Below, one piece after another: positions 50,520 through 64,000 of a stretch of 64,000 nt of DNA. The position numbers and the translations under genes are program-made. The stretch is from Prochlorococcus marinus str. MIT 0918 (GTDB lineage: Bacteria; Cyanobacteriota; Cyanobacteriia; PCC-6307; Cyanobiaceae): positions 930,001 through 994,000 of the forward strand of contig NZ_CP114780.1 in NCBI RefSeq assembly GCF_027359415.1, given 5' to 3'. Positions within the stretch are counted from its first letter, which is position 1, and the number at the start of each line of letters is the position of its first letter. Below the pieces are notes generated by a model, which did not search any database, was not told the origin of the DNA, and worked only from the letters and a program-made list of their open reading frames with translations.

Positions 50520-50786
50520 TTAAGGGCCATGTTGTAAGGCTGCTTCAACATCTTGACGTGATAATCCATAGGGAAAACTAAACTGACTTTTTGTCTCACC
50601 CTCCACCCAATTAATCATTAGTTCATCTTGTTTAATCATTATCTCAGCAGCCCCTTGAGGCATTATCCACTTCCAAAGACAAGGATTCTCACTTGTTCTT
50701 TCAGCACCCAAACTACGTAGCCAGAATTCAAGCGCTCCTAATGAATGTTGATTCAAAGGTGTTTTAGCGGGAGGCAAAATCGACAT
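50520..50786 (-). CDS. DUF3143 protein
   Basis: The 88-residue protein, with LGALEFWLRSLGAERTSENP and CLWKWIMPQ, then INWVEG and FPYGLSRQDVEAAL, is typical of DUF3143, a small cyanobacterial soluble family. It overlaps the end of the DnaJ-domain gene by 23 bases and is transcribed with it. The pairing with a J-domain protein suggests a chaperone-linked role, but nothing in the sequence proves it. Confidence 0.82.
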   Translation of the reverse strand: MSILPPAKTPLNQHSLGALEFWLRSLGAERTSENPCLWKWIMPQGAAEIMIKQDELMINWVEGETKSQFSFPYGLSRQDVEAALQHGP

Positions 50787-51279
50787 CTTGAATTGTTGGG
50801 GAAGAAGGTTGAATCAAAGTATTAGTAGAATTAAGCCAACTTGGACTTACTTGCAATTGTTTACCATCTAAGAACGCAAATCCAATACCCAACAACAAAC
50901 TAATACTAATCGCAATACCTAGAAGTAACAACGAAAATAATTCTCCTCCTGACAATGGCCTTCTATGTCCAATGCTTGTAACACTTTCCCTTGAAATATC
51001 TACAGCTATATCTTTAGAAGGACTATCATCGCTCAAACGGTCCATTCTCAAAGTTTTATCATAAGCCTTTCTTCTAATAGGGTCGGATAACAATTCATAT
51101 GCCTCACACAGGATATAAAATTTCTTTGCAGCTTCATCAACAGGCAAAACAGTAGTATCTGGATGCAAAGACTTACTTAAACGATGAAACGCTTTTTTAA
51201 GAGTCTGTAAATCAGAGTTATGAGAAACTCCCAATAATTCATAATAAGTGTTAGGTACAGTCAAACTATCAAATCTCAC
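50764..51279 (-). CDS. J-domain membrane protein
   Basis: The 171-residue protein has an N-terminal J domain with the HPD tripeptide (FHRLSKSLHPDTT, about 31-43) and EAYELLSDPIRRKAYD. One membrane helix follows near residues 115-138 (LFSLLLLGIAISISLLLGIG), then a short tail. It would recruit Hsp70 to a membrane. It lacks the zinc and substrate domains of full DnaJ. It is divergent from rsmG. Confidence 0.85.
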   Translation of the reverse strand: MRFDSLTVPNTYYELLGVSHNSDLQTLKKAFHRLSKSLHPDTTVLPVDEAAKKFYILCEAYELLSDPIRRKAYDKTLRMDRLSDDSPSKDIAVDISRESVTSIGHRRPLSGGELFSLLLLGIAISISLLLGIGFAFLDGKQLQVSPSWLNSTNTLIQPSSPTIQDVDFASR

Positions 51280-51333
51280 AAATCAAAAGGTTCAGAAAAT
51301 TATACAAGCTAATTTCACAAAAATTGCTTCTAC

Positions 51334-52095
51334 ATGACCATTTCACCCAAGTTTTGGACACCAACTCATAACATCTGGAATTGTCTTGACTGGCATCCTA
51401 CAAAACAACAATTTGAACAATTTACCAAGCTGCAGAATCTCCTAAGAGAATGGAACAAGAATATAAATTTAACGAGGCTCATTGAAGATAATGATTTTTG
51501 GATTTCACAAATAATAGACAGTCTTTGGCCTATAAAAAATGAGCTTAAAAATCACGATAAACAGCTACAAATAATTGATGTTGGTACAGGGTGTGGGCTA
51601 CCAGGTCTTGCTATAGCTATTGCACTTCCTAACTCATCAATCACATTAGTAGATTCAATTTATAAAAAAACACATGCTGTAAAGGAAATTACAAAAGATC
51701 TTGGCCTGAAATCTAGAGTGAGCATTCGTACAGAAAGGATAGAAGTAACAGGTCAAAGTTCTCAGTTTAGAGGCAACTTTGATCTTGCTATCGCAAGAGC
51801 TGTGGCTCAAGGGGCTGTATTGGCAGAGTATTTAATTCCACTTCTAAAGCCATCAGGTCAAGCAATTCTATATAAAGGACAATGGCAAGAGTCTGAAAAA
51901 AAAGAATTGATAGAAGCACTTGCAATTCTAAAAGGAAAGATTTTGTCAAGTGAATATTTTTTGTTACCTGAGCATCAAGGTAAAAGGCATTCAATACGGC
52001 TTGGCTCAACACATGAATGTCCAAAAAAATTTCCCAGGTCTATAGGCATTCCTCTTAAACAACCTTTAAATAATCAATCGACTACCAACCTCTGA
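51334..52095 (+). CDS. rsmG: 16S rRNA (guanine527-N7)-methyltransferase RsmG
   Basis: This 253-residue protein contains FTKLQNLLREWNKNINLTRL, SAM motif IIDVGTGCGLPGLAIAI and the AIARAVAQ segment of the RsmG (GidB) family. It methylates G527 of 16S rRNA. The C-terminal 22 bases overlap the end of the aldo/keto reductase gene on the opposite strand. Confidence 0.93.
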   Translation: MTISPKFWTPTHNIWNCLDWHPTKQQFEQFTKLQNLLREWNKNINLTRLIEDNDFWISQIIDSLWPIKNELKNHDKQLQIIDVGTGCGLPGLAIAIALPNSSITLVDSIYKKTHAVKEITKDLGLKSRVSIRTERIEVTGQSSQFRGNFDLAIARAVAQGAVLAEYLIPLLKPSGQAILYKGQWQESEKKELIEALAILKGKILSSEYFLLPEHQGKRHSIRLGSTHECPKKFPRSIGIPLKQPLNNQSTTNL

Positions 52096-53288
52096 GAGAT
52101 TTCTCCCTTAAATTTTTCTCTCAATTCCCTAAGCCTTAAAATAATTTCATCAACCCAAGGACTAGCTTTTAAAACGCTTCTCAGCTCATCCTCACTAACT
52201 TGAGAATCTAAATCATCAGCATTAGACCCCGGAAACCAATGACTCCCATTCCCTAGCAAACCATATCGAGATTTGACATAACCTTCCATTCCCCAACACT
52301 TATACAATATATAAAGCCACATTAGAGTTCGAACATTTATGTCTCCAGGAATATGCTCCCAAGATGGGAGGCCATGCTTCCAAGTAGTCATCCATTCTTT
52401 ACCTAATTCTTCATTGGCGGTGGACATAAGACGTTTATATATATTTGGCAATATAAAATGAGACTTATCTAATAAGCTAATTGAATCTAGATGTAAGCAA
52501 AAATCTTCAACCTTTGATGCACCAACACTAATTGTGTGAACTCTTGGATCACTTAAACAAAATAAATCATTAAAGACAATGGGATGAAGTGGTGCACATA
52601 ACTCCAAAAGTTTTTCTGAAGGAGTATGCAAATGCCCTCCCTTGTCAGTAGGACTTATAATAAAAACTCCTAAATCAAATTTAGAAGCAGCCGTTAAAGC
52701 AGGTTCATTATCCTGAAAAATAAAATACCAATGAAGGTTTACATAATCAAATTCACCTGTCTCAATAGCTTGAACAATTAATTCAGTAGGGCCATGGGTT
52801 GAAAACCCAATATGGCCAATAAGACCATTATTTTGCCACCTGCGTAAAACAGATAAACACCCATCTGGCTTTAAAGTCTGCTCTAAATGCTCTGGAAGGT
52901 TTAAACCATGTATAGAAAGAAGATCAATTTTGGAAGATTGTAATTTTGAGAAGCTAGTTTCAAGCTCTTTCTCAAAATGGTTCGGATCCCTTGAAGGTGG
53001 TATTTTTGTTTGAATTATTCTATTGACTTGAGGCACTTTCTTCATACCCCAACCAAGTTGCATTTCAGAAGTGCCATAATGTCTAGCTGTCTCAATATGA
53101 TCAAATCCATTTTGCGCAGCAAATTTAAGAATATTTTCAATATTTCTCTGGTTTTCTATTGAGACTTTATCGCCCTCTAAGTCTTTCCAACTATGCTGAA
53201 ATCGCATCCCTCCTAGCGATAAAACAGGGACATGAATTTCAGTACGTCCAAAACGCCGAGTAGGGAGCGTTTGTATAGATGGCTGCAT
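52074..53288 (-). CDS. aldo/keto reductase
   Basis: The 404-residue TIM-barrel oxidoreductase has FDHIETARHYGTSEMQLGWG (Asp/Tyr region), QTKIPPSRDPN (Lys), IDLLSIHGLN (His) and NGLIGHIGFSTHGPTELI. The C-terminal 100 residues form an extra helical region with one cysteine (LYKCWGMEGYV). Related proteins often carry a C-terminal iron-sulfur motif, not seen here. The ferredoxin gene eight bases upstream suggests a redox partner. Substrate unknown. Confidence 0.85.
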   Translation of the reverse strand: MQPSIQTLPTRRFGRTEIHVPVLSLGGMRFQHSWKDLEGDKVSIENQRNIENILKFAAQNGFDHIETARHYGTSEMQLGWGMKKVPQVNRIIQTKIPPSRDPNHFEKELETSFSKLQSSKIDLLSIHGLNLPEHLEQTLKPDGCLSVLRRWQNNGLIGHIGFSTHGPTELIVQAIETGEFDYVNLHWYFIFQDNEPALTAASKFDLGVFIISPTDKGGHLHTPSEKLLELCAPLHPIVFNDLFCLSDPRVHTISVGASKVEDFCLHLDSISLLDKSHFILPNIYKRLMSTANEELGKEWMTTWKHGLPSWEHIPGDINVRTLMWLYILYKCWGMEGYVKSRYGLLGNGSHWFPGSNADDLDSQVSEDELRSVLKASPWVDEIILRLRELREKFKGEISQRLVVD

Positions 53289-53295
53289 ATTGCTT

Positions 53296-53667
53296 TCACC
53301 TCAATGGTGGCAAGCCAAGTGGTCTGATCGACTTTTTTTCCAGCTGTAAACGTAAATCATCTAAATCTTCAAACCTAACCCAATCAATACAATTAACTGG
53401 GCAAGTATCAATAGCCTCTTGAATTAAATTCGAACTATCTCCATCCTGCCTAATTGCTCTTGCTCTGCCATTAATTGGCTCCATTGAAAATGTATTAGTG
53501 GCAACACAACTGCAATAAGTGCAACCAATACATAAAGATTCATCAACCCATACTGCCTTTGATCGAAGTTCTCCCCCAAGAACTGGTTCTTTACCATTAC
53601 GTTTATTTTGAGCTTGAGCTTTTGCCTGAAAAGCTACTGAGGGATCATTCTCCAAAAAACTAATCAA
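53296..53667 (-). CDS. single-cluster [4Fe-4S] ferredoxin
   Basis: In this 123-residue protein the cluster ligands are in SLCIGCTYCSCVATNTF and, 40 residues later, IDTCPVNCIDWV, the pattern of monocluster ferredoxins in cyanobacteria and plastids. The N-terminal 35 residues are a polar extension. It lies between the aldo/keto reductase (eight-base gap) and ycf35 (no gap), and all are transcribed together. Confidence 0.88.
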   Translation of the reverse strand: MISFLENDPSVAFQAKAQAQNKRNGKEPVLGGELRSKAVWVDESLCIGCTYCSCVATNTFSMEPINGRARAIRQDGDSSNLIQEAIDTCPVNCIDWVRFEDLDDLRLQLEKKSIRPLGLPPLR

Positions 53668-54060
53668 TCAAGAATCCCAACGTGTTACAACTAATTCAAT
53701 AGAACCGTCAATATTATTTTTTCTCTCTGCAACTTCAAAACCTTCTTCTGCAGTAGCAGCAAGGACAGTACTTAAAGCATATTGCTGAGTTAGTTTTGAT
53801 AAGAAACGATCAAATGGAATTTGTTGTTTCCATAAGTCTAGATCAGTTACCAATTCATAAGCTTTTTGGTTTTCATTCCATCTAAAACCTATATCCCCTC
53901 CTTCAGGCATCTTTACAGCCAATTCTGCCTTAACTGTTTGCCCACGAAATCCTCTGACTGTATTCTTTCCTTCTTGAGGAACATAACCAAGGTGAACCAA
54001 AGCCTGCATCAATGGTTCTTTCTTTCGCAATTGTGTTTTGACAGTGGAGAAATGGGACAT
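53668..54060 (-). CDS. ycf35: Ycf35 (DUF1257) protein
   Basis: The 130-residue protein starts MSHFSTVKTQLRKKEPLMQA and has the EGKNTVRGFRGQTVKAELAV region, matching Ycf35/DUF1257, which is kept in cyanobacteria and some red-algal plastids. Its function is unknown. It abuts the ferredoxin gene directly and overlaps the DUF2997 stop by one base. These three genes travel together in cyanobacteria, suggesting one redox or assembly process. Confidence 0.88.
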   Translation of the reverse strand: MSHFSTVKTQLRKKEPLMQALVHLGYVPQEGKNTVRGFRGQTVKAELAVKMPEGGDIGFRWNENQKAYELVTDLDLWKQQIPFDRFLSKLTQQYALSTVLAATAEEGFEVAERKNNIDGSIELVVTRWDS

Positions 54061-54269
54061 TAGTGGAGTTTAATTTGTTCTTGAATGAACTGTGATTGCT
54101 CTTCTGGGCATATATAGGCCTCAGAAGTCAATTCTGTCTGCTCAACATTGCCTAGGGCAGATTCGAGCTTTTCAGTCAGCTGATAACAAGCTTGACCAAC
54201 AATTCCCTCGACAGTTTCCTCAACGACACCGTCTTGACGAATCTTAAATCTCAATACGCGTTGAGGCAT
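54060..54269 (-). CDS. DUF2997 protein
   Basis: The 69-residue protein starts MPQRVLRFKIRQDGVVEETV and has the segment EGIVGQACYQLTEKLESALG, typical of DUF2997, a small partner family of Ycf35. It has two cysteines (ACYQL, YICPEEQ). It is the first gene of the DUF2997 - ycf35 - ferredoxin - aldo/keto reductase unit. Confidence 0.85.
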   Translation of the reverse strand: MPQRVLRFKIRQDGVVEETVEGIVGQACYQLTEKLESALGNVEQTELTSEAYICPEEQSQFIQEQIKLH

Positions 54270-54357
54270 CTGAGGGAGTTAAATGAAATAAATGATATAT
54301 AAAACCAGGCAAAATAGTAACTTCAATTGATACATAGACACATTCGGAATTGCTCAA

Positions 54358-55167
54358 TCAAGGCAAAATTCCATCTTCTACAAGTTTTTTTAATCTCAGA
54401 ACAACATCTGGATGTTGAATTTGCTCCACAACTGTGCGAGCTTCATAACGCACTGATGGTTCTAAATCATTTAATAAAACAAGGAAAAACCCCTCATTTA
54501 ATTCCAATTTGAAAGGCTCGGGTAAAAGATCATATAAACGACCCAGTGACCAAATACAATTACTACGAACTAATGGCTCTTGATCAATTCGCAAACTAAT
54601 CAGTAGCTCAGCAACAACCCTTTCAGCCTTTTCAATAGAACTAGAACCAACTTCAGCAAGGGAGCTAGCGGCCCATAATCTGACAGCTGCTACATCATTA
54701 TGCAAAGCCTTAATCAGTGGATTCATTACAGGCGAATCGGAATAATTACCTAAGCTCCAAGCGGCTGCTTTCCTTACATAAGCATTACTATCTGTCTTTA
54801 ACAGTTGCAGAAGTTTTTCAACTGCCAAGAGAGAAGGATTTCTACCTAAAGCATAAACAGCACTCATTCTTTCTACAGGGCAAGGCTCAGATAATAAGGG
54901 TATTAAGAGGTCCAATGCTCTGGGATATCTATGCTCACAAAAAACTCTAAGGCCCTGCAAGCGTTCTTCATGACCTTTCTGAAGCCAAGACAACCCTAAT
55001 TGGCATTCATTTAAAATTTTTGTTTTATCTGCATCAAATCTTTCAATATCAATTTCATCTAGGGGATCTCCCTGTAGTTCAGCGGCTAACTCCTCTGCAA
55101 GGACATTCGGATCAATTGCAAGGCTCTTGAGCCCTTCATCAGTTGAATTAAAGCTTTCTTCTTTCAT
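54358..55167 (-). CDS. HEAT-repeat protein (PBS lyase-like repeats)
   Basis: The 269-residue all-helical protein carries repeated segments such as SAVYALGRNPSLLAVEKLLQ, AAWSLGNYSDSPVMNPLIKA, WAASSLAEVGSS and CIWSLGRLYD. These are tandem HEAT/PBS-lyase repeats of about 31-35 residues. In cyanobacteria such proteins act in phycobilin attachment or as scaffolds. Prochlorococcus has little phycobiliprotein, so a lyase role is unlikely. The N-terminus is acidic and non-repetitive. Confidence 0.85.
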   Translation of the reverse strand: MKEESFNSTDEGLKSLAIDPNVLAEELAAELQGDPLDEIDIERFDADKTKILNECQLGLSWLQKGHEERLQGLRVFCEHRYPRALDLLIPLLSEPCPVERMSAVYALGRNPSLLAVEKLLQLLKTDSNAYVRKAAAWSLGNYSDSPVMNPLIKALHNDVAAVRLWAASSLAEVGSSSIEKAERVVAELLISLRIDQEPLVRSNCIWSLGRLYDLLPEPFKLELNEGFFLVLLNDLEPSVRYEARTVVEQIQHPDVVLRLKKLVEDGILP

Positions 55168-55200
55168 ATATAGATATTAACCACAGGGAGCAACTCTCAT

Positions 55201-55326
55201 TCAACCAATTGGCGCAGGAGCCATCATGTCCCCTGGAAGCCAAATGCGAGCAGTTACAGCTAACAAAGCAATCCCAAAGAGGAGAACTATGAGTAAAGGG
55301 AAAATAGTTGTGCGTAAAAAACTCAA
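55201..55326 (-). CDS. 41-residue membrane microprotein (TTG start)
   Basis: From the TTG at 55326 the frame encodes SFLRTTIFPLLIVLLFGIAL, one membrane helix, then LAVTARIWLPGDMMAPAPIG at the end. AAGGA about ten bases upstream is a fair ribosome site. The proline-rich C-terminal motif (WLPGDMMAPAP) and lack of alternative frames suggest a real, conserved peptide. It lies between the symporter and the HEAT-repeat gene on the same strand. Function unknown. Confidence 0.5.
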   Translation of the reverse strand: MSFLRTTIFPLLIVLLFGIALLAVTARIWLPGDMMAPAPIG

Positions 55327-55377
55327 GAGAATTAATCCTTTTGATTCATTGTGGTTGAAATTCTAGAAAATTAAACC

Positions 55378-57141
55378 TTAATGCAATGAAAACGCTCTTT
55401 TTACAAAGTTCCCTCTTATTGCATAAATACAACAAACTCCACAAACCAACCCTATCCAACCTCCTCGTTCTTGATGAAGCAAAAAACCTCCACAGGCAAA
55501 AAGAAACCCATACAAAATTCCAACACTCAAGACAAAACGAATTAGTAAACTCTGCAAAGAATCAACTGGAATAATTCCAAAGCGCTTTCTTAAACGCTCC
55601 CATCCTGGTCCAGGTGGTCTTACCAAACGAACAAATTTTTCCAATACTTCATCAGATTCTGGAGGACTTAATCGCAAAGCAACTAACCAAATAATTGCAG
55701 TTAACAATGTTGTAATCAGAAGTTTAAGCCCATAATCTTCCACTCTCAGAAGCGGAACTACTGAGGTTACAAATCCAATGAAAAACCCACATATCATTGC
55801 AGTTAATTCCGCTATCGCATTCACACGCCACCAAAACCATCGCAAAACAAGAACAACTCCAGGGCCAGTGCCTATTGCAATTACAAGACGAAATATTGAG
55901 CCAATACTGTCACTTATTAAAGCAGTGATAATTCCAATTATCAAAAGAATGACACAAGTTATTTGTCCAACAAAAATCAACTCTTTATTACTCGCTTTAG
56001 GGCGCAAGAATCTTTTATACAGATCGTGTGTGAGGTAACTGGCTCCCCAATTTAAAGAAGTGCTCACGGTACTCATGAATGCCGCCACCAATGAGACAAC
56101 TACAATTCCAAGTACTACTGGGGGAAGGTATTGAACTGCAAGAGTAGGGTAACTCAACTCCCAGTCCTGCTGATTTGGGAGCAAAACAAGCGCAGCAAGT
56201 CCAACAACAATCCATAACCAACTACGTAAAAGATAATTCACAACAAGGAAAACCCACCCTGCCAATTCGGATTGGTTTTCATTCTTAGTTGCAAGCAATC
56301 TCTGTATAAACTCTCCACCCCCATCACTTCTACGGAAACTCCACCATTGAAGAGAAAGGAATGCTGTAAACGTTGCAATACTAATCCCAGCCTGACCTAT
56401 CCATTGAAAACCATTTTCATCCCAAGTCCATGGGAAAACTGAGAGCAATTCAGGTCTCTCTAACTCTTGTATTTGAGACAACATGGCTGACATACCGCCA
56501 GATGCATGCACCACAGCAAATGCAAGCGTACACGCACCAATTAAAGCCAACAGTAACTGAACACAATCATTGAGTACGACAGCCCATAGTCCACCTATAG
56601 CTGTATATACAAGCATGAATAAACCAACTGCAATAAGGAGCAGTAGAGTATCAGTTACAAATCCAATCAAATAATGACCATCAACCATCCCCAAAGCTTC
56701 TGCAACCTTTCTCATCGCTAAAAATGCATATCCAATCCCAATACAATTAATAGGTACTGCCAATAAAAATGCCTTTGTTCCTCTTAACCATGCAGCGGCA
56801 ACACCGCCATATCGCAATTCTGTAAACGCAGCATCAGTCAAAACCCCACTCCGCCGCCACATAGGTGCAAAGATTACTGTCATAGCAACATGTGCTAAAC
56901 CAAAACTCCACCACTCCCAATTCCCAGCGAGTCCTCTTGTCCCAATCAAACCTGCTACATATAGAGGTGTATCTATTGAAAAGGTTGTTGCTGCCATTGA
57001 AGCTCCAGCCAGCCATCCCGTTAAACTTCTGCCAGCAACAAAATAATCTGCTTCATTTTGATTTCTCCGTGACAAAGCAACACCAACACTCACTGAAAGA
57101 ATTAAATAAATACTGAGAATCATCCAATCTATTAATGTCAT
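55378..57141 (-). CDS. sodium/solute symporter (SSS family)
   Basis: The 587-residue integral membrane protein has about 13-14 helices. The start, DWMILSIYLILSVSVGVALS, and NEADYFVAGRSLTGWLAGAS are typical of SSS transporters; a sodium-site-type helix AAFMSTVSTSLNWGASYLTHD lies near residue 355. It imports an organic solute with sodium, as suits a marine cell. The substrate (for example proline, sugar or a related osmolyte) cannot be read from sequence. Confidence 0.88.
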   Translation of the reverse strand: MTLIDWMILSIYLILSVSVGVALSRRNQNEADYFVAGRSLTGWLAGASMAATTFSIDTPLYVAGLIGTRGLAGNWEWWSFGLAHVAMTVIFAPMWRRSGVLTDAAFTELRYGGVAAAWLRGTKAFLLAVPINCIGIGYAFLAMRKVAEALGMVDGHYLIGFVTDTLLLLIAVGLFMLVYTAIGGLWAVVLNDCVQLLLALIGACTLAFAVVHASGGMSAMLSQIQELERPELLSVFPWTWDENGFQWIGQAGISIATFTAFLSLQWWSFRRSDGGGEFIQRLLATKNENQSELAGWVFLVVNYLLRSWLWIVVGLAALVLLPNQQDWELSYPTLAVQYLPPVVLGIVVVSLVAAFMSTVSTSLNWGASYLTHDLYKRFLRPKASNKELIFVGQITCVILLIIGIITALISDSIGSIFRLVIAIGTGPGVVLVLRWFWWRVNAIAELTAMICGFFIGFVTSVVPLLRVEDYGLKLLITTLLTAIIWLVALRLSPPESDEVLEKFVRLVRPPGPGWERLRKRFGIIPVDSLQSLLIRFVLSVGILYGFLFACGGFLLHQERGGWIGLVCGVCCIYAIRGNFVKRAFSLH

Positions 57142-57191
57142 TTTTAATTAATAAAGACTAATACTTCAATTTAAACGTCTTTCAGCCTTAA

Positions 57192-58244
57192 TTACTCATG
57201 CATACTTCTAAGTTGTCCACATGCTGCATTTTTATCTAAGCCTCTGCTTGTACGTAGACTCACCGCAATTCCTCGTTCTTGTAATCGACTCATAAATTTT
57301 CTTATCCTATTGGAACTAGGTCTCTCAAATTTTTCCCCATGAATTGGATTATAGGCAATTAAATTAACATGGCTCTGTAACCCACTTAATAACACTGCCA
57401 ACTCTTCTGCATGTTCAATATGATCATTCAAATGTCCTAAAAGTATGTATTCAAAACTAACTCGTCTCCCTGTTATTTCTAAATAGTGTCTACAATCTTC
57501 TAATAATGCCGCTATAGGGTAGTTATTTGCTGATGGTATCAATGCTTGACGCAATTCTTGATTTGGAGCATGTAAGCTTAATGCTAATGTGAATTGAACA
57601 GTGCCTAAATAATGCCGAGCCAACTCTGCAAGCCGAGGTAAAGTATTAGCAACTCCAACAGTACTAACTGTAATTCGACGTTGTCCAATCCCTATATCCT
57701 GATTCAAACAACGAATAGAATTAAGGACAGCATCAATATTTAAAAGAGGTTCCCCCATACCCATGAAAACAACATGAGAAGGAGCTCTATCAAAGATTTG
57801 TTTTATTGCAAAAAACTGATCAACAATTTCATTAATATATAAAGAACGTTCAAAGCCACCTTTCCCTGTGGCACAAAATCGACAACTCATGGGGCAACCA
57901 ATTTGACTGGAGACGCAAATAGTTAAACGATTTTTTGTAGGGATTCCAACTGTCTCAATGATTTGATCATCTTCTGTTTGTAGTAATAATTTCACAGTTT
58001 GATCATCAGCTAACAAACGCTGAATTTCTTTAAGAGATCCGATTCTGAATCCTTTTTCAATTAAGGAGTTTTTCCAACTCTTAGGTAAAACAGTGATATC
58101 TTCAAGATTTCTAACACCTCTCTTATATAACCACTGATAAATCTGACGCCCTCTAAAAGAAGATTGCCCATTGTTTATAGCCAATTGCTCTAATTGGCTA
58201 AGGTTTAAGCCAAGCAACGAAAGCTTTTTACTTTCCAATATCAA
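57192..58244 (-). CDS. rlmN: dual-specificity 23S rRNA/tRNA adenine-C2 methyltransferase RlmN
   Basis: This 350-residue radical-SAM enzyme binds its cluster by [14 protein letters not shown] (about 118). Further motifs are [25 protein letters not shown] and a C-terminal cysteine in DKNAACGQL that forms the methyl-transfer intermediate. It methylates A2503 of 23S rRNA and A37 of some tRNAs. An hli gene starts just upstream and ends five bases before it. Confidence 0.94.
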   Translation of the reverse strand: MILESKKLSLLGLNLSQLEQLAINNGQSSFRGRQIYQWLYKRGVRNLEDITVLPKSWKNSLIEKGFRIGSLKEIQRLLADDQTVKLLLQTEDDQIIETVGIPTKNRLTICVSSQIGCPMSCRFCATGKGGFERSLYINEIVDQFFAIKQIFDRAPSHVVFMGMGEPLLNIDAVLNSIRCLNQDIGIGQRRITVSTVGVANTLPRLAELARHYLGTVQFTLALSLHAPNQELRQALIPSANNYPIAALLEDCRHYLEITGRRVSFEYILLGHLNDHIEHAEELAVLLSGLQSHVNLIAYNPIHGEKFERPSSNRIRKFMSRLQERGIAVSLRTSRGLDKNAACGQLRSMHE

Positions 58245-58249
58245 AAAAA

Positions 58250-58411
<162 letters not shown>

Positions 58412-58442
58412 TCAGTGGGCAAGGGCAATTAAGACTATAAGA

Positions 58443-62558
<4,116 letters not shown>

Positions 62559-62593
62559 CTAATCAGAATGGGGGAAAGTAATGAAATAAAGGT

Positions 62594-64000
<1,407 letters not shown>

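Noticed and set aside
54327-54512. 61-residue plus-strand frame
   Set aside because: It lies antisense to the HEAT-repeat gene and has no supporting features.

Overview
The window is AT-rich and gene-dense. Its gene content points to a marine picocyanobacterium, most likely a low-light-type Prochlorococcus. The clues are split rpoC1/rpoC2 genes, the cyanobacterial ATP synthase gene order with duplicated b and b' subunits, System II cytochrome c biogenesis, a high-light-inducible (Hli) microprotein, Ycf35 and Ycf65 homologues, a BioK-type biotin operon, and many tiny secreted or membrane proteins. The strain cannot be named from sequence alone.

Positions 1-7600 form an accessory region of short genes (34-182 codons): secreted cysteine-containing proteins, single-helix membrane proteins and a PsbN-like protein. 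It is punctuated by six displaced copies of the first 10-15 codons of an EVE-domain gene, four of them with leader DNA. The intact EVE gene stands at the right end (7607-8080). Most copies lose similarity at about the same codon and all point the same way. The region therefore looks like a stack of insertions into, or recombination at, the 5' end of the EVE gene. A tRNA-Pro(UGG) fragment lies in the newest-looking spacer. I regard this as the most novel feature of the window.

Positions 8100-27800 are core genome. This part holds DUF2811, DUF1818 and RNA polymerase omega; an Hsp70-like protein; pyrR, gpmI and secG; groEL/groES divergent from atpD-atpC; ycf65, a HAD hydrolase and pepP; and a tightly overlapping CNNM - GTPase - nadD - nadE cluster followed by alanine dehydrogenase.

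Positions 26700-34060 carry the main ATP synthase operon on the minus strand (atpI-B-E-G'-F-H-A-G, then two conserved downstream genes), with hairpins on both sides of atpE. Positions 34360-45630 hold ftsW, ccdA-ccsB, queF, glnB (PII), tlyA, purB, fumC and a large Ski2-like helicase.

Positions 45760-50520 are a near-complete biotin operon, bioF-bioK-bioC-bioD-bioA. After it come a DnaJ-domain protein, rsmG, an aldo/keto reductase, a ferredoxin-Ycf35-DUF2997 trio, a HEAT-repeat protein, a sodium/solute symporter, rlmN, an hli gene, and rpoC2 with the end of rpoC1, which runs off the right edge.
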